Origin: Ottowia sp.
GTDB taxonomy: Bacteria; Pseudomonadota; Gammaproteobacteria; Burkholderiales; Burkholderiaceae_C
DNA length: 23,875 nt
Direction: 5' to 3'
Assembly: GCA_023228705.1 (NCBI GenBank)
Contig: JALOAS010000046.1
Span: 1-23,875, forward strand
A model generated the notes under the pieces. It saw nothing but the letters and a program-made list of their open reading frames with translations, ran no database searches and was not told the origin of the DNA. Each line of letters opens with the position of its first letter. Position 1 is the stretch's first letter. Shown piece after piece: positions 1 to 7,652 of this stretch. Both the position numbers and the translations under genes were made by a program.

Positions 1-122
1 CCAAAGCCCGTCCAATCAAGACGCAAAGCGCAGGCATGGCCCGTGCCATGGCGAGCATTTGCAACGCGGAGTGGGCGGGTTTGGGCGGTCAAAGCGGGCA
101 TGAGGGATTCTTTCTCAAGCTC
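1..122. other. Left-edge segment, unresolved
   Basis: This is the stretch downstream of the CitE-like gene. On the minus strand an open frame begins with ATG at 101-99, preceded by a weak purine-rich stretch (GAGAAAGA), and runs off the left edge. Its codons lack the strong G/C third-position bias of the neighbours, and the visible 33 residues are not recognisable. It may be the start of another operon gene or simply non-coding. A small inverted repeat (CATGGC, 4-nt gap, GCCATG) lies at 35-50, without a T tract. Confidence 0.2.
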
Positions 123-989
123 TCAGCTCTTCTCCGGGGCCAATGCCTGTTGGCGATGCAGGATGCGCTCGGCCAGCTTGACCACCGGCGCATCAACCAT
201 GCGGCCATCCAGGGCAAATGCGCTGCCGCTGCTGGCACTGAAGCCGGTAATCACGCGGCGCGCCCAATCCAGCTCCTGCACCGACGGGCGAAAGGCGTCG
301 TGTACCGGCCCGACCTGTGCCGGATGAATGCACAGCTTGCCGCCAAAACCGCCGCGCAGCGCGCGGCTGGCATCGCGGTGGATTTGTGACCGGTCGTCCA
401 CGCTGGGCGTGACGCCATCGACCGGCGCCGGCAACCCCGCGGCGCGCGACGCCAGGACAAGCTGCAGCCGCACGGGCGCCAGTTCCTGCTCGTCGGGGCC
501 CGGCGCCAGCCCCGCGTCGGCCTGGAAGTCCAGATGACCAAAGATGAGGCGCAAGCAGCCGGGCGCGCCAGCCAGCTCGCGCACCGCATACAACCCGGCC
601 ACGGATTCAACCAGCGGCAAGACGGCTGCGCCCTGCCCCAGCGCAGCAGCGGCCTCGGCCACAGTTGCGGCGCGCTCGGCCTGGGGCAGCACAAGCGCCT
701 GCACCGCGGCGGCACGCTGCAGGGCGGCCAGGTCGTCGGCGTGCCAGGGCGTGGCGGCCGCGTTCACTCGCACCGCCACGCGCTGCCGCTCCTGCGCCGT
801 CAAGACGGCCAGGGCTTGCAGCGTCTGCTCGCGTGCTTCGGCCTTGCGGTCCGGCGCAACGGCGTCTTCCCAGTCGATGATGACCGCGCCGGCGCCGCTG
901 GCCAGCGCCTTGGCAAAGCGCTGCGGCTGCGTTCCGGGAACAAACAGCAGCGTGCACGCTCTGCCCAACGGGCTGTCCAGCGCGCTCAT
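123..989 (-). CDS. CitE-like CoA-ester lyase (HpcH/HpaI aldolase family), candidate citramalyl-CoA lyase
   Basis: A 288-residue TIM-barrel lyase of the CitE/HpcH family. Family members cleave CoA esters such as citryl-, malyl- or citramalyl-CoA in the cytoplasm. Visible landmarks are LLFVPG near residues 14-19, the acidic DWEDA motif at 39-43, an Arg in VAVRVN (R74), the metal-binding Glu of LPLVES (E128), and the GHLDF motif with D154. Length is normal for the family. The start was placed at ATG 989 because it overlaps the stop of the upstream MmgE/PrpD gene as ATGA; an in-frame start further upstream would only add an Ala-rich tail. It is the last clear gene of the six-gene operon. Next to a CoA-transferase and a MaoC-like hydratase, the likely reaction is citramalyl-CoA to pyruvate plus acetyl-CoA (Ccl role). 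The family is sure; the substrate is inferred from context, and malyl-CoA or another ester is possible. Confidence 0.88.
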   Translation of the reverse strand: MSALDSPLGRACTLLFVPGTQPQRFAKALASGAGAVIIDWEDAVAPDRKAEAREQTLQALAVLTAQERQRVAVRVNAAATPWHADDLAALQRAAAVQALVLPQAERAATVAEAAAALGQGAAVLPLVESVAGLYAVRELAGAPGCLRLIFGHLDFQADAGLAPGPDEQELAPVRLQLVLASRAAGLPAPVDGVTPSVDDRSQIHRDASRALRGGFGGKLCIHPAQVGPVHDAFRPSVQELDWARRVITGFSASSGSAFALDGRMVDAPVVKLAERILHRQQALAPEKS

Positions 990-2350
990 TGCGGCTGCTC
1001 CGGCAGCAGCCGCGGCACGCGGGGCCAGTGCGCGGCCTGCCACAGCGCCTGCAACGCCTTTGTCATTTCGGCCTCGCTGGCGCCACCGCTGAACCGCGCC
1101 AGCTGCAGCGCCTTGCTGCTGATTTCGTCGCGGCTGAGCGTGTTGCCCGGATCGCCCTTGGGCTCGTCCACGCGACCCTGCAGCACGCGGCCGTCGGTGG
1201 TCTGAACGCTGACCTTGCCGATCCAGCGCTCGGGATACGCAGCGTCAACTTCCGGGTCGAGCACCATGCTGACCTTGTCCCGAAACGCCTGCGTTGCCGG
1301 GCTCAGGTAATCGCGCTCGAACGCGTCGACGCTGGCATGGCCATGCTGCGCGACCAGCGCCAGCACGGTGCCCATGCTGAACTTGCTCTGGTGCACCGTG
1401 GTGGGCCGCACGACCGGGCCGAGCACGTCCAGCGCACCCTGGTGCACGCGCGCGGTGACCTGCGCAATCTGATCCGGCGCCAGGTCATGCTCGCGCATCG
1501 CTGCCAGCAGCGCATCGGCTGCCGGATGCGTGTGGCGGCAACTGGCGTGCCACTTGAAAGATGTTTCCTGCGTGGCCCAGCGCGTTCCCAGCCGGTCGTT
1601 GAGCCGGCTGGCGTCGGCATCGCTGCTCATGCCCGCCGCCATGCCCTGCGCGCCCGTGAAGATATCGCGTGCCCCCGTGAAGCCGTCTTGTGCCAGGTAC
1701 GCGGCCAGGAGACCGGCGCCAGCGGCATGCGCGGTGTGCAGCTGCTTGCTGTCGGCGCCCGTGCGCAGGAACTCCCACAGACCGGCCGACTGCGTGCCTG
1801 CCGAGCCAAAGGCATGCTGCATCTGCGTCGCGTCCAGGCGCAGCAGGTTGCCCACGGCTGCCGCTGCGGCCAGTGTGCCGGCGGTGCCGGTGGTGTGAAA
1901 GACCTTGTAGTGCGAGCGGCCCAGGAACTCACCCACCCGTATGCCCACTTCGTAACCGACCACGCAGGCGGCAAGAAAATCCGGCCCGCTGGCACCGCTT
2001 GCCTGCGCCACCGCCAGCGCTGGCGGGAACACGACGGTGGCCGGGTGAAACACGGAGCCGTTGTGCACGTCGTCCTGCTCGGCCACGTGCGATGCCGCAG
2101 CGTTGGCCAGCGCCGCAAGCCACGGACTGTTGCTGCCGCGGTCGGCCAGCGTCTCGCTGGGGCCGCCGGGCTGGCCCATGGCGCGGGCAAAGGCGGCCAG
2201 GCTCATGACCGGGCGCGCGCCGTGCCCGGCCACGGCCGAGCCGAACCAGTCAACGAGCAGATTTGCCAGGTCGTGCACGACCGCTGCAGGGATGGCGTCA
2301 AAGCGCAGTCCGGCGGCAAACGCCGCCAGCTCCGGGGTTGCGTCGTTCAT
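986..2350 (-). CDS. MmgE/PrpD family protein
   Basis: A 454-residue protein of the MmgE/PrpD family, which includes 2-methylcitrate dehydratase PrpD and the cis-aconitate decarboxylases (CadA, IRG1/ACOD1). The N-terminal helical half carries a His/Asp cluster at residues 88-102 (SHVAEQDDVHNGSVFHP), then H152 in VFHTTGTAG, K202 and H205 in the TGADSKQLH stretch, and KWHASCRHTHP at 266-276. These correspond to the conserved active-site region of the family. The start ATG at 2350 has a good ribosome site (AAGGA) about 8 nt upstream. The gene follows the CoA-transferase by 42 bp and overlaps the CitE-like gene by 4 bp, so it belongs to the operon. In a C5-dicarboxylate cluster it could be a dehydratase, isomerase or decarboxylase acting on aconitate, itaconate or a methylated relative. 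Family assignment is firm; the exact reaction is unknown. Confidence 0.9.
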   Translation of the reverse strand: MNDATPELAAFAAGLRFDAIPAAVVHDLANLLVDWFGSAVAGHGARPVMSLAAFARAMGQPGGPSETLADRGSNSPWLAALANAAASHVAEQDDVHNGSVFHPATVVFPPALAVAQASGASGPDFLAACVVGYEVGIRVGEFLGRSHYKVFHTTGTAGTLAAAAAVGNLLRLDATQMQHAFGSAGTQSAGLWEFLRTGADSKQLHTAHAAGAGLLAAYLAQDGFTGARDIFTGAQGMAAGMSSDADASRLNDRLGTRWATQETSFKWHASCRHTHPAADALLAAMREHDLAPDQIAQVTARVHQGALDVLGPVVRPTTVHQSKFSMGTVLALVAQHGHASVDAFERDYLSPATQAFRDKVSMVLDPEVDAAYPERWIGKVSVQTTDGRVLQGRVDEPKGDPGNTLSRDEISSKALQLARFSGGASEAEMTKALQALWQAAHWPRVPRLLPEQPQ

Positions 2351-2392
2351 GGGGATTGTCCTTCCGTGCCACGGGCCGTAATGCCCGGACGA

Positions 2393-3589
2393 TCAGCCTA
2401 TGGCCCGCTCGTTGCGCAGGCGCTTGATTTCCGCGTCGCTGCGGCCCAGCGCACGCAGGATCGCGTCGGTGTGCTCGCCCAGCCGCGGCACCGCGTCCAT
2501 CCGGTAGTCAAACGCGGGGTTGCGGCCGGGCGGCAGCAGTGCGGGAACGGGCCCGGCCGGCGAATCGACCTCCTGCCAGCGCTCGCGCGCCTTCAGTTGC
2601 GGATGCGCCCAGAGGCCGGCCATGTCGTTCATTCGCGCGTTGGCAATCCGTGCGCCGTCCAGCCGCTGCTCGACCTCGTCGGTGGTCAGCGCCGCAAAGA
2701 CGCCGTCGATGATGGCCTTGAGCTCCCTGCGGTTGCTGCTGCGCAGCGTGTTGCTGTCAAAGCGCGGGTCGGCGGCCAGTTTCGGCTCGGCCAGCACCTG
2801 CGAACAAAACACCTGCCACTCGCGCTCGTTCTGCAGGCCCAGCATGATGGTGCCGCCGTCGCCCACGGGAAACGGGCCGTAGGGGTAGATCGCGGCGTGG
2901 GCGGCGCCGGTGCGCGGCGGCGGCGCGGCGCCATCAAACGCATAGTACAGCGGGTAGCCCATCCATTCGGCCAGCGACTCGAGCATGGAAACGTCGATGT
3001 GGCTGCCCTGGCCGATCTTGCCGCGCAGCAGCAGCGCCGAGAGGATGCTGCTGTACGCGTACATCCCGGCCGCGATGTCCGCAATGGAGCAGCCGGCCTT
3101 GCTCGGCTCCTCGGGCGTGCCGGTGATCGACAGGAACCCCGCCTCGCTCTGGATCAGCAGGTCGTACGCCTTCTTGTCCCGGTACGGGCCATCGGCGCCG
3201 TAGCCGGAGATGTCACAGACGATGAGGCGCGGCAGCCTGGCGTGCAGCGCCTCGAACGACAGGCCCATTCGCGCCGCGGCGCCCGGCGCCAGGTTTTGCA
3301 GCAGCACGTCGGCGTCGGCCAGCAGCTCGTCCAGGACCACACGGGCATCCGGGTGCTTGAGGTTGAGCGCCAGGCTTTCCTTGCTGCGGTTGGTCCAGAC
3401 AAAGTGCGATGCCTCGCCGCGCACGCGCGTGTCGTACGCGCGCGCAAAGTCGCCGGCGCCCGGGCGCTCGACCTTGATGACGCGCGCGCCCAGGTCGGCC
3501 AGCTGGCGCGAGCAAAACGGCGCGGCAACGGCGTGCTCCAGCGAGATCACGGTGATTCCGTCCAGCGGCCGCGCCCCCTTTCCCTGCAT
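2393..3589 (-). CDS. CaiB/BaiF family (class III) CoA-transferase, candidate itaconate/mesaconate CoA-transferase
   Basis: A 398-residue class III CoA-transferase. Members move CoA from a donor such as succinyl-CoA to a carboxylic acid through an aspartyl-CoA intermediate. The N-terminal Rossmann-like part has the usual LADLGARVIKVERPGAGDFAR signature (residues about 30-50). The catalytic Asp is most likely D171 in SIADIAAGMYA. The TNRSKESLALNLKHP stretch (66-80) and GYGADGPY (129-136) are also typical. The start ATG at 3589 has a strong ribosome site (AAAGGAG) 8-9 nt upstream and lies only 13 bp after the acyl-CoA dehydrogenase stop. In the operon it is the only visible CoA-activating enzyme, so it probably charges the dicarboxylate that the MaoC-like hydratase and CitE-like lyase then process (Ict role). 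The acceptor acid is inferred, not shown by sequence; an intramolecular mesaconyl-CoA transferase is an alternative. Confidence 0.9.
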   Translation of the reverse strand: MQGKGARPLDGITVISLEHAVAAPFCSRQLADLGARVIKVERPGAGDFARAYDTRVRGEASHFVWTNRSKESLALNLKHPDARVVLDELLADADVLLQNLAPGAAARMGLSFEALHARLPRLIVCDISGYGADGPYRDKKAYDLLIQSEAGFLSITGTPEEPSKAGCSIADIAAGMYAYSSILSALLLRGKIGQGSHIDVSMLESLAEWMGYPLYYAFDGAAPPPRTGAAHAAIYPYGPFPVGDGGTIMLGLQNEREWQVFCSQVLAEPKLAADPRFDSNTLRSSNRRELKAIIDGVFAALTTDEVEQRLDGARIANARMNDMAGLWAHPQLKARERWQEVDSPAGPVPALLPPGRNPAFDYRMDAVPRLGEHTDAILRALGRSDAEIKRLRNERAIG

Positions 3590-3602
3590 GTTCCCTTCTC
3601 CT

Positions 3603-4757
3603 TTAAAACGAGCGCGGCAGGCCCAGGATGTGCTGCGCCACGTAGCTGAAGATCATGTTGGTCGAAATGGGCGCCACCTGGTACAGCCGCGTCTCGCGGA
3701 ACTTGCGCTCGATGTCGTACTCGCTGGCAAAGCCAAAGCCGCCGTACGTTTGCAGGCAGACATTGGCTGCCTCCCAGCTTGCCTTGGCCGCAAGGTACTT
3801 GGCCATGTTGGCCTCGGCGCCGGCGTTCTCGTGCGCATCAATTTTGGCGCAGGCCTTCCAGCGCATGAGGTTGGCCGCTTCCACCTCGATGTACGCCTCG
3901 GCAATGGGAAACTGCACGCCCTGGTTCTGCCCGATCTTGCGGCCAAAGACCTCGCGCTCGTTGGCGTAGCGGCTGGCGCGGTCTATGAACCAGTAGCCGT
4001 CGCCTATGCATTCGGCGGCAATCAGCGTGCGCTCGGCGTTCAGCCCGTCCAGCAGCACCTTGAATCCCAGCCCCTCGGGGCCGAGCAGGTTTTCTTCCGG
4101 GATCTCCAGGTTGTCGAAGAAGAGCTCGTTGGTCTCATGGTTGACCATGTTGGGAATGGGCCGCACGTGCAGCCCGTTGCCGATGGCGCTCTTGAGATCA
4201 ACGAGAAAGCAGCTCAGCCCTTCGGAGCGCTTGCGCACCTGGTCCACCGGCGTCGTGCGTGCGAGCAGGATCATCATGTCGCTGTGCTGGACGCGCGAGA
4301 TCCACACCTTCTGGCCATTGATGACCCAGCGCCCGTCTTTGCGCACCGCGGTGGTCTTGAGCTGCGTGGTGTCGCTGCCGGTGGTGGGCTCGGTCACGCC
4401 CATGGACTGGATGCGCAGCGCGCCGCTGGCGATGCGCGGCAGGTACTCCTGCTTTTGCGCATCCGATCCGCTGCGCACGATGGCGTTCATCACGTACATC
4501 TGCCCGTGGCAGGCGCCGGAATTGCCGCCGCAGCGGTTGATCTCCTCCATGATGACCGATGCCTCGGCCATGGACAGTCCGGAGCCGCCGTATTCCTCCG
4601 GGATCAGCGCCGCCATCCAGCCGGCCTCGGTCAGCGCCTGCACGAATTCCTCGGGATAGCCGCGCTCGGCGTCGATGCGGCGGTGGTATGCATCCGGGAA
4701 CTGCGCGCACAGCGCGCGGATCGCGTCCCGGATTTCTGCGTGGTCATGGGTCTGCAA
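3603..4757 (-). CDS. Acyl-CoA dehydrogenase (FAD), TTG start
   Basis: A 384-residue FAD-dependent acyl-CoA dehydrogenase with the family's usual three-part fold and length. Landmarks are LIPEEYGGSGL (51-61), the first family signature MGVTEPTTGSDT (119-130), WVINGQKVWIS (144-154), the FGRKIGQNQG region, and a C-terminal YGGFGFASEYDIERKFRETR motif. The start is a TTG at 4757 with an AGGAG ribosome site 6 nt upstream; an ATG in the same frame lies far upstream at 5021, inside the preceding gene, and would add 88 residues unlike the family. The position that is Glu in many relatives (YEGT) reads VAPI here. A Glu at 242 (NAERTLIAAE) sits where isovaleryl-CoA dehydrogenase has its helix-G base. 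It is the third gene of the operon, and the substrate is unknown; an itaconyl/methylsuccinyl-type CoA ester is possible from context. Confidence 0.9.
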   Translation of the reverse strand: MQTHDHAEIRDAIRALCAQFPDAYHRRIDAERGYPEEFVQALTEAGWMAALIPEEYGGSGLSMAEASVIMEEINRCGGNSGACHGQMYVMNAIVRSGSDAQKQEYLPRIASGALRIQSMGVTEPTTGSDTTQLKTTAVRKDGRWVINGQKVWISRVQHSDMMILLARTTPVDQVRKRSEGLSCFLVDLKSAIGNGLHVRPIPNMVNHETNELFFDNLEIPEENLLGPEGLGFKVLLDGLNAERTLIAAECIGDGYWFIDRASRYANEREVFGRKIGQNQGVQFPIAEAYIEVEAANLMRWKACAKIDAHENAGAEANMAKYLAAKASWEAANVCLQTYGGFGFASEYDIERKFRETRLYQVAPISTNMIFSYVAQHILGLPRSF

Positions 4758-4792
4758 ATCAATCTCCTGCCTTTGGCCCCGGTCTTTCCGCA

Positions 4793-4807
4793 CAAGCGGG
4801 CCGCTTG
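4793..4807. repeat. 15-bp near-perfect inverted repeat inside the operon
   Basis: CAAGCGG and CCGCTTG flank a single G in the 55-bp gap between the MaoC-like gene and the acyl-CoA dehydrogenase gene. In RNA it could form a 6-bp stem with a 3-nt loop just upstream of the TTG start and its AGGAG site. There is no T tract, so it is not a standard terminator. It may be a minor attenuation or processing structure, or chance in GC-rich DNA. Confidence 0.3.
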
Positions 4808-4812
4808 CACGT

Positions 4813-5706
4813 TCAGGTGAACCGCGCCTGCGCGCGCATGGCCTCCCAGCCCTCGTGGTCGTGCGCCCACAGCCGGATGGTGCGGCCGTCGGCTTCCGGT
4901 TCGCCCAGGATCCAGAATGGATGCAGGTCAAACAGCGGCCGCACGGCACGGAACTCAAAATGGGCGATACGCTGCGCCGCGGGCACGTGCCGCCGCGCCA
5001 GGTCGGCCAGCAGCGTGGCAATCAGCGGCCCGTGGACGACCAGGCCCGGGTAGCGCTCTTCCTTCACGGCGTAGTCGCGGTCATAGTGGATGCGGTGGCC
5101 GTTGAAGGTCATGGCGCTGTAGCGGAACAACAGCACCGGGTCGGGGACCACCTGCTCGCGCCAGCGGGCGCTGGTCTGCGCTGCCACGGGCTGCGGCGGC
5201 GCATCGCCCGGACGGGCCGCTTCCCGGTAGACCAGGTCCTGCTCTTCCACCAGCGCCAAGCCTGCGGCATTGTGCATCTCGTGATGCACGAGCACGAACA
5301 CCAGCTCGCCGCTGCGTCCCTGCTTGCGCACCACCGACGCGACGCGCGAGACGCGTTGCGCCGCATCGCCCACGCGCAGCGGGTTGTCCGGCCGCCAGTC
5401 CAGCCGGCCGCCGGCCCACATGCGCCGCGGCAGCGGCACCGGTGGCAGGAATACCCCCCGGCTGCGGTGGCCGTCGAGGGCCAGCTCGGACTGCCGTACC
5501 GGGGACAGAAAGCAGCCCCAGTGCGCCAGCGGCGGCAATGGCGTGCCCTGATCGGGCGCCGGATCGGTGCGGTCCAGGATCGCGGAGTAGGCCTGCAGCG
5601 GCCAGGGCGCCAGCGTCTCGTGCACGGTTTCGCTGCGCCCGGTCCAGGCCGCGAATTCGGTGCTGGCGGCGTCTTGACCGGTGTTGGGATCAGGGGTCGG
5701 GGGCAT
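4813..5706 (-). CDS. MaoC/FAS1-like dehydratase (double hot-dog), candidate itaconyl-CoA or mesaconyl-C4-CoA hydratase
   Basis: A 297-residue protein of the HTD2/MaoC-like group that includes mesaconyl-C4-CoA hydratase and itaconyl-CoA hydratase (Ich). The N-terminal hot-dog domain contains LAHWGCFLSP (60-69) and PLPRRMWAGGRLDW (91-104). The C-terminal domain carries the hydratase motif FRYSAMTFNGHRIHYDRDYA (194-213), followed by YPGLVVHGPL (219-228) and FEFRAVRPLFD (250-260), all typical of the subgroup. The ATG at 5706 was chosen; a TTG at 5724 in the same frame is possible, and neither has a good ribosome site. It follows the fumarase gene by 24-42 bp and precedes the acyl-CoA dehydrogenase. 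It probably adds water to an unsaturated C5-dicarboxyl-CoA to give citramalyl-CoA, feeding the CitE-like lyase. The subfamily is clear; the substrate comes from context. Confidence 0.85.
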   Translation of the reverse strand: MPPTPDPNTGQDAASTEFAAWTGRSETVHETLAPWPLQAYSAILDRTDPAPDQGTPLPPLAHWGCFLSPVRQSELALDGHRSRGVFLPPVPLPRRMWAGGRLDWRPDNPLRVGDAAQRVSRVASVVRKQGRSGELVFVLVHHEMHNAAGLALVEEQDLVYREAARPGDAPPQPVAAQTSARWREQVVPDPVLLFRYSAMTFNGHRIHYDRDYAVKEERYPGLVVHGPLIATLLADLARRHVPAAQRIAHFEFRAVRPLFDLHPFWILGEPEADGRTIRLWAHDHEGWEAMRAQARFT

Positions 5707-5748
5707 GGCTGGTGACGGGTTCAAACTGGCGATGGACGTTGGCCGGGA

Positions 5749-7299
5749 TCAATCCCAGTGTATGGGCACGCGCCGGCCGGTGCCCGCGCCTGGCTGCGCG
5801 CGCCACCGCGCCGGACCGGTCTCGTGCACGTTGACGCCCTGCGCGTCGACCGCCACGGTGACCGGCATGTCGACCACCTCGAATTCATGGATCGCCTCCA
5901 TGCCCAGGTCTTCAAACGCCACGACCCGTGCCGAGCGGATGGCCTTGCTGACCAGGTACGCGGCGCCGCCGACGGCGATCAGGTAGGCACTGCCGTGGGC
6001 CTTGATGCTGGCCACCGTGTCCGGCCCACGCTCGGCTTTGCCCACCATGGCCAGCAAGCCGGTCTTCTCCAGCATCATGTCGGTGAATCCATCCATGCGG
6101 CTGGACGTGGTGGGGCCGGCCGGGCCCACCACTTCATCGCGCACGGGGCTCACCGGACCCACGTAATAAATGATGCGATTGGCAAAGTCCACCGGCAGCG
6201 GCTCGCCACGTGCCAGCAGCTCCTGGATGCGCTTGTGCGCGGCGTCGCGTCCGGTCAGCAGCTTGCCGCTGAGCAGCAGCCGCTCGCCGGCCTGCCAGCC
6301 GGCCACATCTTCTTGCGCGAGCGTGTCCAGGTCCACGCGCCGCGCCTGCGTGGCGTCCGGCAGCCAATGCACGGCTGGCCACAGGTCCAGGCTGGGCGGG
6401 TCCAGGTACGCCGGCCCGGAGCCATCGAGCACGACCCGCGCATGGCGCGTGGCAGCGCAGTTGGGAATCAGGCCCACGGGCTTGCTGGCCGCGTGCGTGG
6501 GATGCGTGCGGATCTTCACGTCCAGCACGGTGGTCAACCCGCCCAACCCCTGCGCGCCTATGCCCAGTGCGTTGACCTTCTCATGGATCTGAAGCCGCAT
6601 CTCCTCGATTTGCGTGAGCTGCTCGCCACGTGCGGCCCGACCCTGCAATTCGTACATGTCGATGTCTTCCATCAGGCTTTGCTTGGCCATGAGCATCGCC
6701 TTCTCTGCCGTGCCGCCCACGCCGATTCCGAGCATGCCGGGCGGGCACCAGCCCGCGCCCAGCTCGGGCACGGTGCGCAGCACCCAGTCCACCACGCTGT
6801 CGCCCGGGTTGAGCATGGCCAGGCGCGCCTTGTTCTCGCTGCCGCCGCCCTTGGCCGCCACAGTCACCGCCACCGTGTTGCCCGGCACCAGCTGCACGTG
6901 AATCACGGCCGGCGTGTTGTCGCGCGTGTTGCGACGCGTGAAGATCGGGTCGGCCACGATGCTTGCGCGCAGGAGGTTGTCAGCCTGGGTATAGCCACGC
7001 CGCACGCCTTCGTTCACGGCGTCTTCCACGCTGCCGGTGAACCCCGTCCAGCGCGCATCCATACCCACTTCCAGGAACACGTTGACGATGCCGGTGTCCT
7101 GGCAGATGGGGCGATGCCCCATGGCACACATCCTGCTGTTGGTCAGGATCTGCGCCATCGCGTCCCTGGCCGCGGCGCTCTCCTCTTGCTCCCAGGCGCG
7201 AACCAGATGCTCGATGTAGTCGGCCGAATGGTAGTAGCTGATGTACTGCAAGGCCGCGGCCACGGTCTCGATCAAGTCATCCTGGCAAATCAAGGTCAT
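5749..7299 (-). CDS. Class I (Fe-S) fumarate hydratase / mesaconase-type hydratase
   Basis: A 516-residue single-chain class I fumarase of the oxygen-sensitive [4Fe-4S] type. The N-terminal alpha region starts with MTLICQDDLIET, and the C-terminal beta region includes GPAGPTTSSRMDGF. The three expected cluster ligands are visible: C66 in HRPICQDTG, C185 in GAGWCPPG and C281 in LIPNCAATRH. It reversibly hydrates fumarate to malate in the cytoplasm, and some members, including one from Burkholderia xenovorans, also hydrate mesaconate to citramalate. ATG 7299 was chosen because conserved homology begins there; an in-frame extension to 7353 is not family-like. It is the first gene of the operon, 24-42 bp before the MaoC-like gene. 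Given its partners, mesaconase activity is at least as plausible as a housekeeping TCA role. Fold and class are sure; substrate preference is inferred. Confidence 0.93.
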   Translation of the reverse strand: MTLICQDDLIETVAAALQYISYYHSADYIEHLVRAWEQEESAAARDAMAQILTNSRMCAMGHRPICQDTGIVNVFLEVGMDARWTGFTGSVEDAVNEGVRRGYTQADNLLRASIVADPIFTRRNTRDNTPAVIHVQLVPGNTVAVTVAAKGGGSENKARLAMLNPGDSVVDWVLRTVPELGAGWCPPGMLGIGVGGTAEKAMLMAKQSLMEDIDMYELQGRAARGEQLTQIEEMRLQIHEKVNALGIGAQGLGGLTTVLDVKIRTHPTHAASKPVGLIPNCAATRHARVVLDGSGPAYLDPPSLDLWPAVHWLPDATQARRVDLDTLAQEDVAGWQAGERLLLSGKLLTGRDAAHKRIQELLARGEPLPVDFANRIIYYVGPVSPVRDEVVGPAGPTTSSRMDGFTDMMLEKTGLLAMVGKAERGPDTVASIKAHGSAYLIAVGGAAYLVSKAIRSARVVAFEDLGMEAIHEFEVVDMPVTVAVDAQGVNVHETGPARWRAQPGAGTGRRVPIHWD

Positions 7300-7652
7300 T
7301 GCAAAAACCTGTTCATGAGGGAGGTTGGCCCGGCCCCGATGCGGCGGCCACAAACTGTACCATCCGCGCCGCGGCGCCTGCCGCCATGGACTGGCTGAGC
7401 CCGTTCACAATGCCCGGCACGCAGACCCGGATTGGCCCGGTGCGCGCGGCTGCCTGCGCATTCCCGCAACATGAGGCCACCGCGCTGATGCGACAACGCG
7501 CTGCGCCAGACCCGGGCCGACGCGCCATGCACAAGCCGCTTGGATGGCTGCGCAAGACCCCTCTCGTCCCAGGGAACGGTCTTCCGGCCTCCGCTTTGCC
7601 GCGTGCTGCGAGTCGGCCATCCAGGACGCAAATATGCCGGACAATCAAGCAC
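7300..7652. promoter_or_regulatory. Divergent intergenic region between the dicarboxylate operon and the methyltransferase gene
   Basis: No convincing gene lies in these 353 bases on either strand. Toward the fumarase operon (minus strand), an extended -10-like element TGGTACAGT reads 7362 to 7354, with no clear -35. A 12-bp perfect palindrome GCGCCGCGGCGC at 7366-7377 sits just upstream of it, where an operator could be, although such GC-only palindromes also arise by chance. Toward the methyltransferase, a -10-like GACAAT lies at 7640-7645, seven bases before the ATG. No regulator gene is present here. Confidence 0.35.

Noticed and set aside
35..50. Inverted repeat CATGGC-CCGT-GCCATG near the left edge as a terminator of the dicarboxylate operon
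   Set aside because: The stem is only 6 bp with no T tract and lies about 75 bases past the last stop; weak evidence either way.
989..3649. Very long plus-strand open frame (886 codons) opposite the MmgE/PrpD and CoA-transferase genes
   Set aside because: It is antisense to two clearly homologous genes, its product is rich in Arg/Gln/His/Gly/Ala without recognisable domains, and such frames are expected opposite G/C-third-position-biased genes.
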